The position numbers were made by a program, and so were the translations under genes. From Bacteroidales bacterium (lineage in GTDB: Bacteria; Bacteroidota; Bacteroidia; Bacteroidales; PUMT01): a DNA stretch of 54,283 nt. The stretch covers positions 1-54,283 of the forward strand of contig SLKJ01000052.1 of NCBI GenBank assembly GCA_007134675.1, read 5' to 3'. Shown here in pieces: positions 15,750 to 25,638 of the stretch (the stretch's first letter is position 1; every line of letters begins with the position of its first letter). Under the pieces are notes generated by a model. The model saw only the letters and a program-made list of their open reading frames with translations, was not told where the DNA came from and did not search any database.

Positions 15750-16630
15750 AAGATATTCAATAATTGTTCCTTGATTTTTTCAAGATCATCCTTCATTTGC
15801 ACTACCAGTTTCTGGATATTGAACTCATTTGCCTTCGATCCGATGGTGTTGATTTCCCTTCCCATCTCCTGACTGATAAAACCAAGTTTTTTTCCGGAAG
15901 CTTCTTCCCCGTTAAGGGTATCTTTTAAATAATCTATATGGTTTTTAAGCCTCACTTTTTCTTCTGTAATATCCAGTTTCTCCAGATAAAAGATAATTTC
16001 CTGCTCAAAACGGTTTTTGTCAATATTATTAACGCTTAAAAATTCATTCAGTCTCTGGTCCAGTCTTGCCCGAATAGTTTCAATTCTCATTCCTTCAAAC
16101 CGTTCAATTGCTTTAAGGCTGGTTTCAATTGCAGAGATTCGGTTCTGTAAGTCAGATTTCATTGCTTCACCTTCTTCGGACCTGTATTTATCAGCCCTTT
16201 CGACTGCATTTAAAAAACCTTCATAGATAGTATTCCATTCCTTTTTATCAGGTCCGGTCTGGTAATATGTAAGAGTATCGGGCATCCGTAGAGCAATCTT
16301 CATCATCTCCCATGGATCATTCCCTTTAATATTCAGCTCTTTTGTTGTTTTTTTCAATTCATCTAAATAGTGCTTAATTGCCGCTTTGTTTATGAAAGAT
16401 ACCTGATCTGCTGAGTCAACCAGGTCAATTGATATTGTTACATCTATTTTCCCTCTGATGAGCTTTGAAGCAATATGATTCCTGAGGAGTGCTTCCTTTT
16501 CCCTGTAGGCAGCTGGCAATTTGATGCTGATATCCAGCTGCCTGCTGTTAAGAGACCTGATTTCAATGGTAATCCTTTTGCCTGCCAGCTCACAATCAGC
16601 CTTGCCAAAACCGGTCATTGATCTTATCAT
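15746..16630 (-). CDS. yicC: YicC family endoribonuclease-like protein
   Basis: 294 residues. The start MIRSMTGFGKA and the LNSRQLDISIKLP segment are the YicC N-terminal signature. The C-terminus IGSKANEFNIQKLVVQMKDDLEKIKEQLLNI is the DUF1732 end. E. coli YicC has been described as an RNase acting on small RNAs; its function in Bacteroidota is inferred. It heads the yicC-gmk-nadD run and is preceded by a 101-base gap to the MATE gene. Confidence 0.94.
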   Translation of the reverse strand: MIRSMTGFGKADCELAGKRITIEIRSLNSRQLDISIKLPAAYREKEALLRNHIASKLIRGKIDVTISIDLVDSADQVSFINKAAIKHYLDELKKTTKELNIKGNDPWEMMKIALRMPDTLTYYQTGPDKKEWNTIYEGFLNAVERADKYRSEEGEAMKSDLQNRISAIETSLKAIERFEGMRIETIRARLDQRLNEFLSVNNIDKNRFEQEIIFYLEKLDITEEKVRLKNHIDYLKDTLNGEEASGKKLGFISQEMGREINTIGSKANEFNIQKLVVQMKDDLEKIKEQLLNIL

Positions 16631-16731
16631 GGCTTTTTCTATTATTATGTGCTAAAGTAAAATTTTTTATCTGTACAAAAATAACAGTTCCACAAAATTA
16701 TATCCAGACTTTGAAATCAAATTTCTGATGT

Positions 16732-18066
16732 TTAGTGTTTAATAACTCCTCTTGTTTTCCATCTGCCGGTCATGTAGTAAATATATGACAATAACATGCC
16801 CGACAACCATCCGATTGGTATGGCCCACCATATGCCGGTTTCGCCCATTGATGCAGAAAGTATAAATGCCAGTGGAATTCGGACGACCCATAGTGAGAAA
16901 AGAGTCATGAACATCGGGATAATGGTGTCGCCAGCTCCGCGCATTACCCCACCAACCACAAACATCGCCGTGAAGGTAATATAGAAAGGGCTTACGATGT
17001 TGAGGTAGCGTGTCCCGTAAATGACCACAAACTCATCAGGTGTAAAAAAACCCATGATCTGTTTTCCGAACAACAGAACTATTATCGTTACGGCAACAGA
17101 GATGGAGCTTCCCATTAACATCGTTGCTCGAAGACCGTTCTTTACCCGCTCAAGTTTATTGGCTCCAATATTTTGTCCCGTAAAGCTGGTCAAAGCCTGT
17201 CCGAAATTCATTGCAAACATGGCTGCCAGTGAATCTATGCGCTGGGCTACAGAATATGCTGCTATGACATTTGTTCCGAATGTATTGACAATACCCATCA
17301 GAGCCATCATTCCAACTGCAACAAATGTATGTTGAAAACCGGATGGCAATCCGATTCGAATGCTGTTATAAAAAATGCTTCTGTCAAATACCCAGCCTGT
17401 AAAGGAAAACTTAATAATTTTATGTGTTTTGTTAAGATATAATATGGCCGTGACAAAAGCACCGCCCTGAGCTATAACTGTTGCAAGTGCAACACCGGTG
17501 ACTCCCCAACCAAAAACCAGAATAAAAAGCAGATCCAGCGCAATATTTACCAGTGAGGAGATAATCAGAAAATAAAGGGGAGTTTTTGAATCCCCGAGCC
17601 CCCTCAAAATGGCGCTGGTGCCATTAAATCCGAAGAATACTATCATTCCTGCCATATAGACAGTGAGGTAACTTTTTGCCTTTGGCATTATTTCTTCCGG
17701 CAATTGCAAAAGCCTGAAAATGTCCTCAACAAAATATATCCCGGCTAATGAAACAATGATTGAGGCTACGAATGTAAAAATATACATTGTGTCAATTGCA
17801 CGCTTGACCTTTTCATAGTCTTTTGCACCGAAATACTGGGCGATTATTATGGTTGAACCGGTGGCAATGCCTATTATCAGCGAAATAAGGGCAAAAATTA
17901 CAGGGAATGATGCTCCTACAGCCGCAAGTGCATCCCTGCCCAGAAAATTACCTACCACCAGGCTGTCCACAATATTATAGAGCTGCTGGAATATATTGCC
18001 AATTAACATTGGCATTGCAAACCGCAGTATCAGCGGACCCTCTTTACCGCTTGTAAAATCTTTCAC
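16732..18066 (-). CDS. MATE family efflux transporter
   Basis: 444 residues with about 12 hydrophobic segments in two similar halves. The opening GPLILRFAMPMLIGNIFQQLYNIVDSLVVGNFLG is the usual MATE start, with the matching element QRIDSLAAMFAMNFGQALTSF in the second half. It is an inner-membrane cation-coupled multidrug or metabolite exporter; the substrate is unknown. The start codon is GTG at 18066, since no in-frame ATG precedes the first helix. It is separated from the upstream dcp gene by a strong terminator. Confidence 0.92.
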   Translation of the reverse strand: MKDFTSGKEGPLILRFAMPMLIGNIFQQLYNIVDSLVVGNFLGRDALAAVGASFPVIFALISLIIGIATGSTIIIAQYFGAKDYEKVKRAIDTMYIFTFVASIIVSLAGIYFVEDIFRLLQLPEEIMPKAKSYLTVYMAGMIVFFGFNGTSAILRGLGDSKTPLYFLIISSLVNIALDLLFILVFGWGVTGVALATVIAQGGAFVTAILYLNKTHKIIKFSFTGWVFDRSIFYNSIRIGLPSGFQHTFVAVGMMALMGIVNTFGTNVIAAYSVAQRIDSLAAMFAMNFGQALTSFTGQNIGANKLERVKNGLRATMLMGSSISVAVTIIVLLFGKQIMGFFTPDEFVVIYGTRYLNIVSPFYITFTAMFVVGGVMRGAGDTIIPMFMTLFSLWVVRIPLAFILSASMGETGIWWAIPIGWLSGMLLSYIYYMTGRWKTRGVIKH

Positions 18067-18091
18067 TTAACCTTTTACCTCTTTTGTTGAA

Positions 18092-18130
18092 TAAAAAGGG
18101 GGCCAAGGAACAAATTTCCGAAGGCCCCCT
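18092..18130 (-). terminator. Rho-independent terminator of dcp
   Basis: On the - strand AGGGGGCC (18130-18123) pairs with GGCCCCCT (18104-18097), with an inner GGAA/TTCC pairing in the loop, followed by TTTTTATTC. It is GC-rich with a U-run and lies 22 bases after the dcp stop codon. Confidence 0.88.
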
Positions 18131-18151
18131 GAAAAATATTTACACCACAAT

Positions 18152-20245
18152 CTATTGAAGTCCCCGCTGCCGAAGCAGTGGACCAATTTCAGGTTCCCTG
18201 CCCCTGAAATTAATGTACATTTCCATCGGGTCCTTTGTACCTCCCCTTTCCAGGATATTCTCCCTGAAACTGGCTGCTGTTTCCCGGTCAAAAAGGCTTG
18301 TCTCCTTAAAAGCTTCGAATGCGTCGGCATCCAGAACACCTGACCAGATGTAGCTGTAGTAACCGGCAGAATAGCCACCACTGAAAATATGGCTCAGATA
18401 GGTGCTTCTCCACCGTGGGACTATCTCCGGGATCAGCCCGATCTTCTCCATGGACCTGTCTTCAAATTCAACAGGATGAAAGTCTTTTTGTTCTTCAAGA
18501 GTATGGTAGTCCATATCAATAAATGCTGTTGCAAGGTATTCAACTGTAGCAAATCCCTGGTTAAAATGACCTGCATCTGTGATCTTGTCTATCAGCTCTT
18601 GTGGAATTATTTCTTCGGTCTGGTAGTGCCTGGCGAACATTCTCATGACCTCAGGGTGCCTGGCCCAGTTTTCCATGACCTGAGAGGGAAGCTCAACAAA
18701 GTCCCTTGGCACCGAAGTTCCCGAAAGGCTGTGATATTTACAGTCCGACATCAACCCATGCAGGGCATGACCGAACTCATGAAAAAAGGTAGTGTATTCA
18801 TCAAAGGTTAGCAAAGATGGAGCATCTCCAGCAGGGCGGCTGAAATTGCAGTTTATTGTAATAACGGGATGAATGAATTCACCGTCTCTCACCGACTGTT
18901 TCCTGAAGCTGCTCATCCATGCACCTCCTCTTTTGCTGGGCCTGTTGAAGTTATCCATGTATAATATTCCAAGGTGTGTGCCATCAGCTTCAAGTACCTG
19001 GTAAACTTCAACATCTTCGTGATATTTTGGAATATCATAAAGCTTTACGAACTGGAGTCCCCATAGCTTCTCAACAACCATAAATGTACCATCGATAACA
19101 TTCTGCATTGAGAAATAGGGTCTTATTTCTTCCTCGTCCAGGTCAAATTTATTTCTCCTTACTTTTTCGGCATAATATCTCCAGTCCCATGGTTTCAGAC
19201 TGAATTCATACCCTTCCTGAAATATCATTGCCTGAAGGTCCTCTGCTTCCTTTTTGGCTATGGGGAGAGCGGCAGTCCATAATTGATCCAGGAACTCATC
19301 TACCCTGTCAGGAGTGCCAGCCATATTCTCTTCAAGAACGAAATGTGCATGAGATGGATATTCGAGAAGATTCGCCCTTTCTATTCTCAGATTTACCAAC
19401 TCCCGGATAATATCTTTATTATCAAATTCATTGTCATTATTGCAGCGGTTAATGTATGTTCTTTTCATCCTTTCCCGCAGATCGCGGTTGTCAGCATAGG
19501 TAAGAAAAGGCATAACACTTGGGTTATGATGAGTAAAGACCCATTTTCCCTCATATCCTCTTTCGGTTGCAAGTTCTGCCGCATTAGCTATTAGATCATC
19601 GGGGAGTCCTGAAAGATCTTGTTCATTATCAATAATCAATTCAAACCTGTTTGTTTCATCCCTTATATTGTCACCGAATTGAAGTGTAAGCGAAGAAATT
19701 CTCTCGTTTATTTCTCTGAGCCTTTCCTGGCTGGCACTTTCAAGAGCTGCGCCACCTCTCACAAAATTTTTGTAAGTTTTCTCAAGCAGCATTGACTGTT
19801 CCTGGTTAAGTGCAAGATCCTCCTTCTGCTCATTCACGATACTGATCCGTTCGAAAAGATCCCTGTTAAGGCGAATGTTGGTTGAATGGGCGGAGAGTTT
19901 AGGAGTAACTTCACGTGCAATATTCTGAAGTTCTTCATTGGTATGAGATGAATTAAGATTGCCGAATATGCTGCTTACTTCAGAAAGACGATAACCGCTG
20001 TAATCCAGGGCAGCAATGGTGTTTTCAAATGAGGGAGGTTCAGGGTTACCTGCGATTGCATCAATTTCCATGTTATGCTTTTTCATAGCCTTTTCGAATG
20101 CAGGCATGAAATGTTTGTTTTCAATCCTGTCAAACGGTGGAACATTAAAAGGAGTGTTGAAATCAACCAGAAGTGGGTTTTCCTCAACAACTGCACAGGA
20201 AAAAGTTGCATTTACCATGATAAACAGAAATATTATTTTTCTCAC
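18152..20245 (-). CDS. dcp: M3 family metallopeptidase, peptidyl-dipeptidase Dcp-like
   Basis: 697 residues. Zinc site HEFGH at His489-Glu490-Phe-Gly-His493 in FFHEFGHALHGL, with the third ligand Glu in the downstream helix (DFVELPSQVMENW). The N-terminal NPLLVDFNTPFNVPPFDRI and ENTIAALDYSG segments match Dcp rather than thimet-type peptidases. The start is GTG 20245 and gives a leader MRKIIFLFIMVNATFSC, so it is likely a lipoprotein (the lipobox TFSC is imperfect) or periplasmic. It removes C-terminal dipeptides from peptides. Transcription ends at the hairpin just downstream. Confidence 0.93.
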   Translation of the reverse strand: MRKIIFLFIMVNATFSCAVVEENPLLVDFNTPFNVPPFDRIENKHFMPAFEKAMKKHNMEIDAIAGNPEPPSFENTIAALDYSGYRLSEVSSIFGNLNSSHTNEELQNIAREVTPKLSAHSTNIRLNRDLFERISIVNEQKEDLALNQEQSMLLEKTYKNFVRGGAALESASQERLREINERISSLTLQFGDNIRDETNRFELIIDNEQDLSGLPDDLIANAAELATERGYEGKWVFTHHNPSVMPFLTYADNRDLRERMKRTYINRCNNDNEFDNKDIIRELVNLRIERANLLEYPSHAHFVLEENMAGTPDRVDEFLDQLWTAALPIAKKEAEDLQAMIFQEGYEFSLKPWDWRYYAEKVRRNKFDLDEEEIRPYFSMQNVIDGTFMVVEKLWGLQFVKLYDIPKYHEDVEVYQVLEADGTHLGILYMDNFNRPSKRGGAWMSSFRKQSVRDGEFIHPVITINCNFSRPAGDAPSLLTFDEYTTFFHEFGHALHGLMSDCKYHSLSGTSVPRDFVELPSQVMENWARHPEVMRMFARHYQTEEIIPQELIDKITDAGHFNQGFATVEYLATAFIDMDYHTLEEQKDFHPVEFEDRSMEKIGLIPEIVPRWRSTYLSHIFSGGYSAGYYSYIWSGVLDADAFEAFKETSLFDRETAASFRENILERGGTKDPMEMYINFRGREPEIGPLLRQRGLQ

Positions 20246-20429
20246 TGTTAAAGGAATTTAATTAATAATTGTTCGATATCGCTAAAATAAAAATTCTTTC
20301 AGATTAAGGTAAATATTGCAATAACTCAACTTTTTCAGAAATCTTTATGTTAAAACTATATCCGGGGGTCAGTGATGTCCGGCCGTATTCATATCCCGCT
20401 GCCAGGTGCTTAGTAATCAGACTATATGG

Positions 20430-21500
20430 CTATTCCCTTCTGCCAATAATATTAGAAGGTGGTGCGGTATTAATTCTGCCCTTCTCCTTGTTGATAACCT
20501 CTAACGCATCGTAAAACGTCCATTTAACTATTTCACTTGTCTCCAGCACGGGAGTCCACGGCAGGAAGTGAACGCCTACTGTATCTACGGCAAAATCAAA
20601 CTTATATCTGGCATCATAATGTCTGTACCCGCTGGGTTGGTTCTCAACACAAATAGGAGCAACACCACGATATTTGTCGTAGTATGATCCAAACCGCATA
20701 GTTAAACAGGATTGAGGTTTACGATCGTGCAAATCAGGTCCTCCAAAACCGTTTCTTGAAACCTCTACGATATGTCTCATTAAATAATCCCTGTCTTCGT
20801 CACTGAAACCCCAGTTAACATATTGAAAAAAAGGTGTTTTCGGGAAATACTCTGCTGCTGTGGTATGCATCGATATGAGCCAGTTGAGATGTCCTTCATT
20901 ATCATAGTCCGGGTAGTCTCTTGCAAAAGCAGACTCTGACACCATGACACCGGCGAGTGTCGGATTATCATCCAGGGCTTCTCCCATTGCTTTTATCAGC
21001 CTGCTCCACCGATCCTGATATTGAGGGAGCCATACTTTGCCGAATTCCACTCCGGTAAAATGCTCACCGGTGGATTTGAAATAGCCTCCCTCGTATTCGG
21101 CAGACATCATATATTCAGGAAGACCTGCTTTTGGCACAAACCGGTCCTGAATATGTATCATCAATTTTTTTCCATCGCTTTCTGCTAGCTCAAGAATACT
21201 CTTGATTACCGAAAAATCGTACTGATCTTTAGAGACTTCGAGCTCTCTCCAAACGGTCTGCATTTTGTATCCCTTGATGTAAGGATTATCTTTTACCAGA
21301 TTATGTGCCTTTTCATTCACAAGAAGCCCCTCTTTGAGATATCCTTCACCATCAAATCCCATGTGACGAATGTGAACATAGTGTCCGGGGAACCACTTCA
21401 CAGGAATATCCTGTGCCGGCGCCCGGTAAGGTATTACAATAGATTTAGCGATAAGAGCGAATGCCACCGTTAAGCAAACTTTGGAAAATTGAATTTTCAT
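20430..21500 (-). CDS. Secreted TIM-barrel protein, candidate clan GH-A glycosidase
   Basis: 356 residues. A signal peptide is visible (hydrophobic VCLTVAFALIA, likely cleavage near APA-Q at ~residue 30). Features suggest a (beta/alpha)8 hydrolase like GH42 or GH5: the strand GYKMQTVWRELEVSKDQYDF near residue 77, LMIHIQDRFVP, the candidate acid/base Glu in GVMVSESAFA (~residue 190), and a candidate nucleophile Glu in PICVENQPSG (~residue 285). I cannot assign a known family. It is monocistronic, with a 184-base gap to dcp. It could act on the same kind of glycans as the region-1 locus, but the distance makes that speculative. Confidence 0.6.
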   Translation of the reverse strand: MKIQFSKVCLTVAFALIAKSIVIPYRAPAQDIPVKWFPGHYVHIRHMGFDGEGYLKEGLLVNEKAHNLVKDNPYIKGYKMQTVWRELEVSKDQYDFSVIKSILELAESDGKKLMIHIQDRFVPKAGLPEYMMSAEYEGGYFKSTGEHFTGVEFGKVWLPQYQDRWSRLIKAMGEALDDNPTLAGVMVSESAFARDYPDYDNEGHLNWLISMHTTAAEYFPKTPFFQYVNWGFSDEDRDYLMRHIVEVSRNGFGGPDLHDRKPQSCLTMRFGSYYDKYRGVAPICVENQPSGYRHYDARYKFDFAVDTVGVHFLPWTPVLETSEIVKWTFYDALEVINKEKGRINTAPPSNIIGRRE

Positions 21501-21807
21501 GTATATAAAACAGGTTATTTAAATTAATAATCAGCTAATTAAATGTTGCAGGTTATTCATATTCAGTGTTTCAATTCCCATGGATTCCCCTGTTTTATAG
21601 ATATTGTTTTGTGAGACTTTAGTATCATGGGGATTCATGTCATCAAAGATAGCAAATTTTAGTGAATCAGATAAGGTTTGCAGACACACAAGTTTTGAAA
21701 TGTGCCAGCCAATGGATATGCCGGATGAATTGGATAGATGGATAATAATGTGTTTCCTTTTTTCTTAATCCTGGTTACTTTTGCAGATATTATTTTTTGA
21801 CTATTGT
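21501..21807. promoter_or_regulatory. Divergent intergenic region
   Basis: About 300 bases between two divergently transcribed genes, so it must hold both promoters. On + a good -7 box TACTTTTG (21776-21783) lies 24 bases before the TauE start codon, with TTTC (21753-21756) in place of the TTTG -33 element at a 19-base spacing. Nothing else (small ORF, riboswitch, terminator) is evident. Confidence 0.45.
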
Positions 21808-22563
21808 ATGTTTTCCGAGCTTGCTCTTTCTCTCTCATATACTGAATGGGGGGTTATCATTATGTCAGCCTTGTTTATAGGAATGGCTAAAACCGGAATA
21901 TTCGGACTTGGCGCTCTTATTCCTCCTGTACTTGCCGCAGTATTCGGCGGCAAAGCTTCTGCCGGATTGCTGCTACCTATGTTATCAATGGCTGATATTT
22001 TTGCAGTTATCTATTATAGCCGCCATGCCAGCTGGCCTCATTTGTGGAAGCTTTTTCCATTTGCAGCAGCAGGTGTGATCATTGCAATCTGGGTCGGAGC
22101 AGTTATTGATGACCATACTTTCAAGGTAATAATGGCTTTTTTTATTTTAGCCGGAATACCGGTAATGATATGGCGGGAACAAATGAAAAATGCAAAGCCA
22201 CTTACAGGGAATTGGTGGTCAGGAAGTTTTTTTGGTATTACAGGAGGATTCAGTACAATGATCGGAAATACTGCCGGGCCAATTATGAGCCTGTATCTGC
22301 TTGCAATGCAGCTTCCTAAAAATGTACTTATAGGAACAGGAGCCTGGTTCTTTTTGATTGTTAATTTGTTTAAGATACCTTTCCATGTTTACATTTGGGA
22401 AACCATTACCTTAGAATCATTTTCTCTAAATCTGTTTATGTGGCCTGTAATACTACTTGGGGGATTTCTGGGGGTAAGGCTGGTACGGATTATACCTGAG
22501 AAGCCCTTCAGATGGCTTGTGATTATTATGACAGCACTGGCATCAGTAAGGCTGTTGTATTGA
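21808..22563 (+). CDS. TauE/SafE family sulfite/anion exporter
   Basis: 251 residues from ATG 21808. An upstream in-frame TTG at 21781 overlaps the -7 promoter box, so it is rejected. There are about 7-8 hydrophobic helices. The family motifs GMAKTGIFGLGALIPPVLA at the N-terminus and GFSTMIGNTAGPIMSLYLLAM in the second half are typical TauE/SafE repeats. It is an inner-membrane permease moving sulfite, sulfoacetate or other small anions. Monocistronic. Export of sulfite or related ions from sulfated-glycan use is possible but nothing here links the loci. Confidence 0.88.
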   Translation: MFSELALSLSYTEWGVIIMSALFIGMAKTGIFGLGALIPPVLAAVFGGKASAGLLLPMLSMADIFAVIYYSRHASWPHLWKLFPFAAAGVIIAIWVGAVIDDHTFKVIMAFFILAGIPVMIWREQMKNAKPLTGNWWSGSFFGITGGFSTMIGNTAGPIMSLYLLAMQLPKNVLIGTGAWFFLIVNLFKIPFHVYIWETITLESFSLNLFMWPVILLGGFLGVRLVRIIPEKPFRWLVIIMTALASVRLLY

Positions 22564-22661
22564 AGATCTCATCAAAAGCTTTTTTCTTCCGGATTAAACA
22601 ATACAAACATATCCCATAATTCAAATTGTTATGCTATTTTTATTATTTTCATTGGTTTGTA

Positions 22662-22669
22662 TAAATTTG
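22662..22669 (+). promoter_or_regulatory. Possible -7 box upstream of crtI
   Basis: TAAATTTG matches the Bacteroidota TAnnTTTG consensus, 82 bases before the crtI ATG. No well-spaced -33 TTTG is present, and such matches arise by chance in AT-rich DNA, so this is tentative. Confidence 0.3.
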
Positions 22670-22751
22670 AAGTAGTTTTTCAAGTTGTCATGGTTTTGAA
22701 CAAATATGTTGAATGGGTGTTTAAGTTTGTAATGATTTATTTTAACAAAAA

Positions 22752-24227
22752 ATGTCAGGAAAGGCAATTATAATCGGCGCTGGTTTTTCAGGCCTTTCGG
22801 CTGCTTCAGTTCTTGCAAAAGCAGGGTTACAGGTAAAGGTGTTTGAAAAAAATCTGATACCGGGCGGGCGTGCAAGAAAACTTGAGGATAATGGTTTTTT
22901 ATTTGATATGGGTCCAAGCTGGTACTGGCTACCCGATGTCTTTGAAAGGTTTTTCAATCTTTTCGGTAAATCTTCATCTGATTATTATAAACTTGTCAGG
23001 CTCGACCCTTCATACAGGGTTTTTTACAGTAAGGATGAAATAGTTGATGTTCCTGCAGGTAGAGATAATGTCATTGAGCTTTTCGAATCAATTGAAGAAG
23101 GAAGCGGAAGAAAACTTGAAAAGTTTCTTGATGAGGCCGAATATAAATACAGGGTGGGGGTTAATAAGCTGGTTTATAAGCCTGCAAGGTCAATTTTTGA
23201 ATTTGTTCGATGGGATGTTTTCAGGGGAATTTTCCGGTTGCACCTTCTTAAATCGTTCCATAATTACGTAAGAAAGAACTTTAAAGACCCGAGAATCTGG
23301 CCTCTTCTTGAGTTTCCGGTCATATTCCTTGGGGCAACTCCCAAACGCACCCCTGCTCTTTACAGCCTCATGAACCATGCAGACATAGGACTTGGTACAT
23401 GGTATCCAATGGGAGGGATGTTTGAAGTTATAAATGGATTTGTCAAACTTGCTGAATCGCTTGGCGTCGAGTTTCATTATGACAGCCCGGTTGAAAAAAT
23501 AGTTACCTCAGGAGACAGGGTAACCGGAGTAAAGGTCAATGGAGAATTTCATAAGGCTGATTATCTGGTAGGGTCTGCAGATTATCATCATATTGAACAG
23601 TCGCTGCTTCCTGCAGATAAAACCAACTATACTGAAAAATACTGGAACAGTCGTGAAATGGCTCCTTCATCGCTGATGTATTATATCGGTCTGGATCGAA
23701 AGTTGCAAAATATGATTCATCATAATCTTATGTTTGATCAGGATTTTGAAGTACATGCTGCTGAGCTGTTTGAAAAACAGCAATGGCCATCCAATCCGCT
23801 TTTATATACTTCAGTAACATCAAAGACTGACCCGGTTGTTGCCCCCGAAAGTATGGAAAACCTTGTTGTGTTGATACCGGTGGCACCGGGACTTGAAGAC
23901 AGTGAAACTGTAAGGGATAAATACTATGACCTTGTTCTGGATCGTCTTGAAGCACTCACAGGGGAACCTGTGCGTGATCATGTTGTATTCAGAAGAAGCT
24001 ATGCTCACAATAACTTTTCATCCGATTACAATGCTTTTAAAGGAAATGCATATGGTTTGGGGAATACACTTATGCAGACCGCAATCTTAAAACCAAAGCT
24101 TCATTCGGCTAAATTGAAGAACATGGTCTATGCCGGTCAGCTCACAACCCCCGGACCCGGAGTGCCTCCTACAATTATAAGCGGACAGGTTGCTGCAAAA
24201 GAAATAATTAAAATGATAAGAAAATGA
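22752..24227 (+). CDS. crtI: Phytoene desaturase (CrtI type)
   Basis: 491 residues. The N-terminal dinucleotide-binding motif IIIGAGFSGLSAASVLAKAG (residues 5-24) is followed by the acidic FEKN and GGRARK. The MGPSWYWLP segment and the C-terminal VYAGQLTTPGPGVPPTIISGQVAA are bacterial CrtI signatures. It introduces double bonds into phytoene, giving lycopene if it is the four-step type. It overlaps crtB by 4 bases (ATGA) and heads the carotenoid operon. Confidence 0.95.
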   Translation: MSGKAIIIGAGFSGLSAASVLAKAGLQVKVFEKNLIPGGRARKLEDNGFLFDMGPSWYWLPDVFERFFNLFGKSSSDYYKLVRLDPSYRVFYSKDEIVDVPAGRDNVIELFESIEEGSGRKLEKFLDEAEYKYRVGVNKLVYKPARSIFEFVRWDVFRGIFRLHLLKSFHNYVRKNFKDPRIWPLLEFPVIFLGATPKRTPALYSLMNHADIGLGTWYPMGGMFEVINGFVKLAESLGVEFHYDSPVEKIVTSGDRVTGVKVNGEFHKADYLVGSADYHHIEQSLLPADKTNYTEKYWNSREMAPSSLMYYIGLDRKLQNMIHHNLMFDQDFEVHAAELFEKQQWPSNPLLYTSVTSKTDPVVAPESMENLVVLIPVAPGLEDSETVRDKYYDLVLDRLEALTGEPVRDHVVFRRSYAHNNFSSDYNAFKGNAYGLGNTLMQTAILKPKLHSAKLKNMVYAGQLTTPGPGVPPTIISGQVAAKEIIKMIRK

Positions 24228-25060
24228 AGGACCTTTATGATGAAATATCCTTCAGGATCAGTAAACTCACCACAACAGCTTACAGCACCTCCTTTTCTAT
24301 GGGCATCAGAGTTTTCAATAAAAGATTCCATAATCCCATTTACGGGATATACGGATTTGTAAGACTTGCCGATGAAATTGTTGACACCTTCCATGCTTAT
24401 GATAAGATGAGATTGCTGAACGACTTCAAGAAAGACACATTCAGGGCCATTGATGAAGGTATCAGCCTCAACCCCGTGCTGAACAGCTTTCAGTATGTTG
24501 TTAACAAATATGGTATTGAAAGGGAGCTGATTGAAACCTTTCTGCTGAGTATGGAGATGGACCTTGACAAGAAAACTTATGATCAGTACGGATATGAGAA
24601 ATATATACTGGGGTCAGCCGAAGTAATCGGGCTGATGTGTCTCCGGGTATTTCTTGAAGGAGATGAAAAAAAATACATGGAACTAAAAGATAATGCAATG
24701 AGCCTGGGTTCTGCCTTTCAGAAGATCAATTTTCTGCGGGATCTCAGGGCAGATTATAAAACACTTGGACGCACCTATTTTCCAGGTGTTGATATCAGCA
24801 ATTTCAATGAAACCGAAAGGCGGACTATAGAGGAGGATATTGAAAAAGATTTCAGGCACGGCTATGAAGGTATCAAAGAGCTGCCCTCTTCTGTCAGAAG
24901 AGGTGTATATATTGCCTACAAATATTATTACAGTCTGTTTAATAAAATTAAAAATACATCAACAACAACCCTGCTTAACAGGAGGATCAGAATTTCCAAT
25001 ACCAGAAAGCACTGGTTACTTGCTATATCTTTTTTTAAAATTAAATGGCTTTTTCAATGA
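24224..25060 (+). CDS. crtB: Phytoene synthase (squalene/phytoene synthase family)
   Basis: 278 residues. The first Asp-rich motif is RLADEIVDTFH (DEIVD) and the second is NFLRDLRADYKTLGRTYFP (DLRAD), both needed for Mg-diphosphate binding. Condenses two geranylgeranyl diphosphates to phytoene. No geranylgeranyl diphosphate synthase (crtE) is encoded in the cluster. The start overlaps the crtI stop, and its stop overlaps the idi start. Confidence 0.95.
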   Translation: MKDLYDEISFRISKLTTTAYSTSFSMGIRVFNKRFHNPIYGIYGFVRLADEIVDTFHAYDKMRLLNDFKKDTFRAIDEGISLNPVLNSFQYVVNKYGIERELIETFLLSMEMDLDKKTYDQYGYEKYILGSAEVIGLMCLRVFLEGDEKKYMELKDNAMSLGSAFQKINFLRDLRADYKTLGRTYFPGVDISNFNETERRTIEEDIEKDFRHGYEGIKELPSSVRRGVYIAYKYYYSLFNKIKNTSTTTLLNRRIRISNTRKHWLLAISFFKIKWLFQ

Positions 25061-25584
25061 CTTATGAAGAGGTAATATTGGTAGATAAGAATGACCGGCA
25101 AACCGGTACAGCCGAAAAAATTGAAGCACACAGAAAAGGCCTTCTCCACCGGGCTTTTTCTGTTTTTGTAGTTGACAGCTCAGGCAGCCTGCTGTTGCAG
25201 AAGAGAGCATCCGGCAAATATCACTCACCGGGGTTATGGACAAATACGTGTTGCAGTCATCCAAGACCCGGTGAATCTGTTCATGATGCAGCCGTTAGGC
25301 GTCTTCAGGAGGAGATGGGTATACATTGTAAGCTAAGTAAGTCATTTACCTTTATCTACAGGGCAGATTTTGATAACGGCCTGACAGAACATGAATTTGA
25401 CCACGTGCTTATTGGAGTATGCGACAATGAGCCTGTACCTGATCACAGGGAGGTAGAAAGTTTTCAGTATATCGACCTGGATAGTTTATCTGCCGATATT
25501 GAAAAAAATCCCGATAATTATACTGTGTGGTTCAGGATAGCATATCCAAAGGTCAGGAGTATTCTTGAAAATCTTAAATCTTGA
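25057..25584 (+). CDS. idi: Isopentenyl-diphosphate delta-isomerase, type 1 (Nudix)
   Basis: 175 residues from ATG 25057, which overlaps the crtB TGA in an ATGA arrangement identical to the crtI/crtB junction. An ATG 12 bases upstream would add MAFS. Catalytic Cys is in NTCCSHPRPGE, and the catalytic Glu is in EHEFDHV. The Nudix-like helix AAVRRLQEEMG is present. Interconverts IPP and DMAPP, feeding the pathway. Its place inside the operon links precursor supply to pigment synthesis. Confidence 0.94.
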   Translation: MTYEEVILVDKNDRQTGTAEKIEAHRKGLLHRAFSVFVVDSSGSLLLQKRASGKYHSPGLWTNTCCSHPRPGESVHDAAVRRLQEEMGIHCKLSKSFTFIYRADFDNGLTEHEFDHVLIGVCDNEPVPDHREVESFQYIDLDSLSADIEKNPDNYTVWFRIAYPKVRSILENLKS

Positions 25585-25638
25585 ATAACTAATCATTATA
25601 TCTTCAAAATAGTCATCTGACCCGAAAAAACTTAAATC

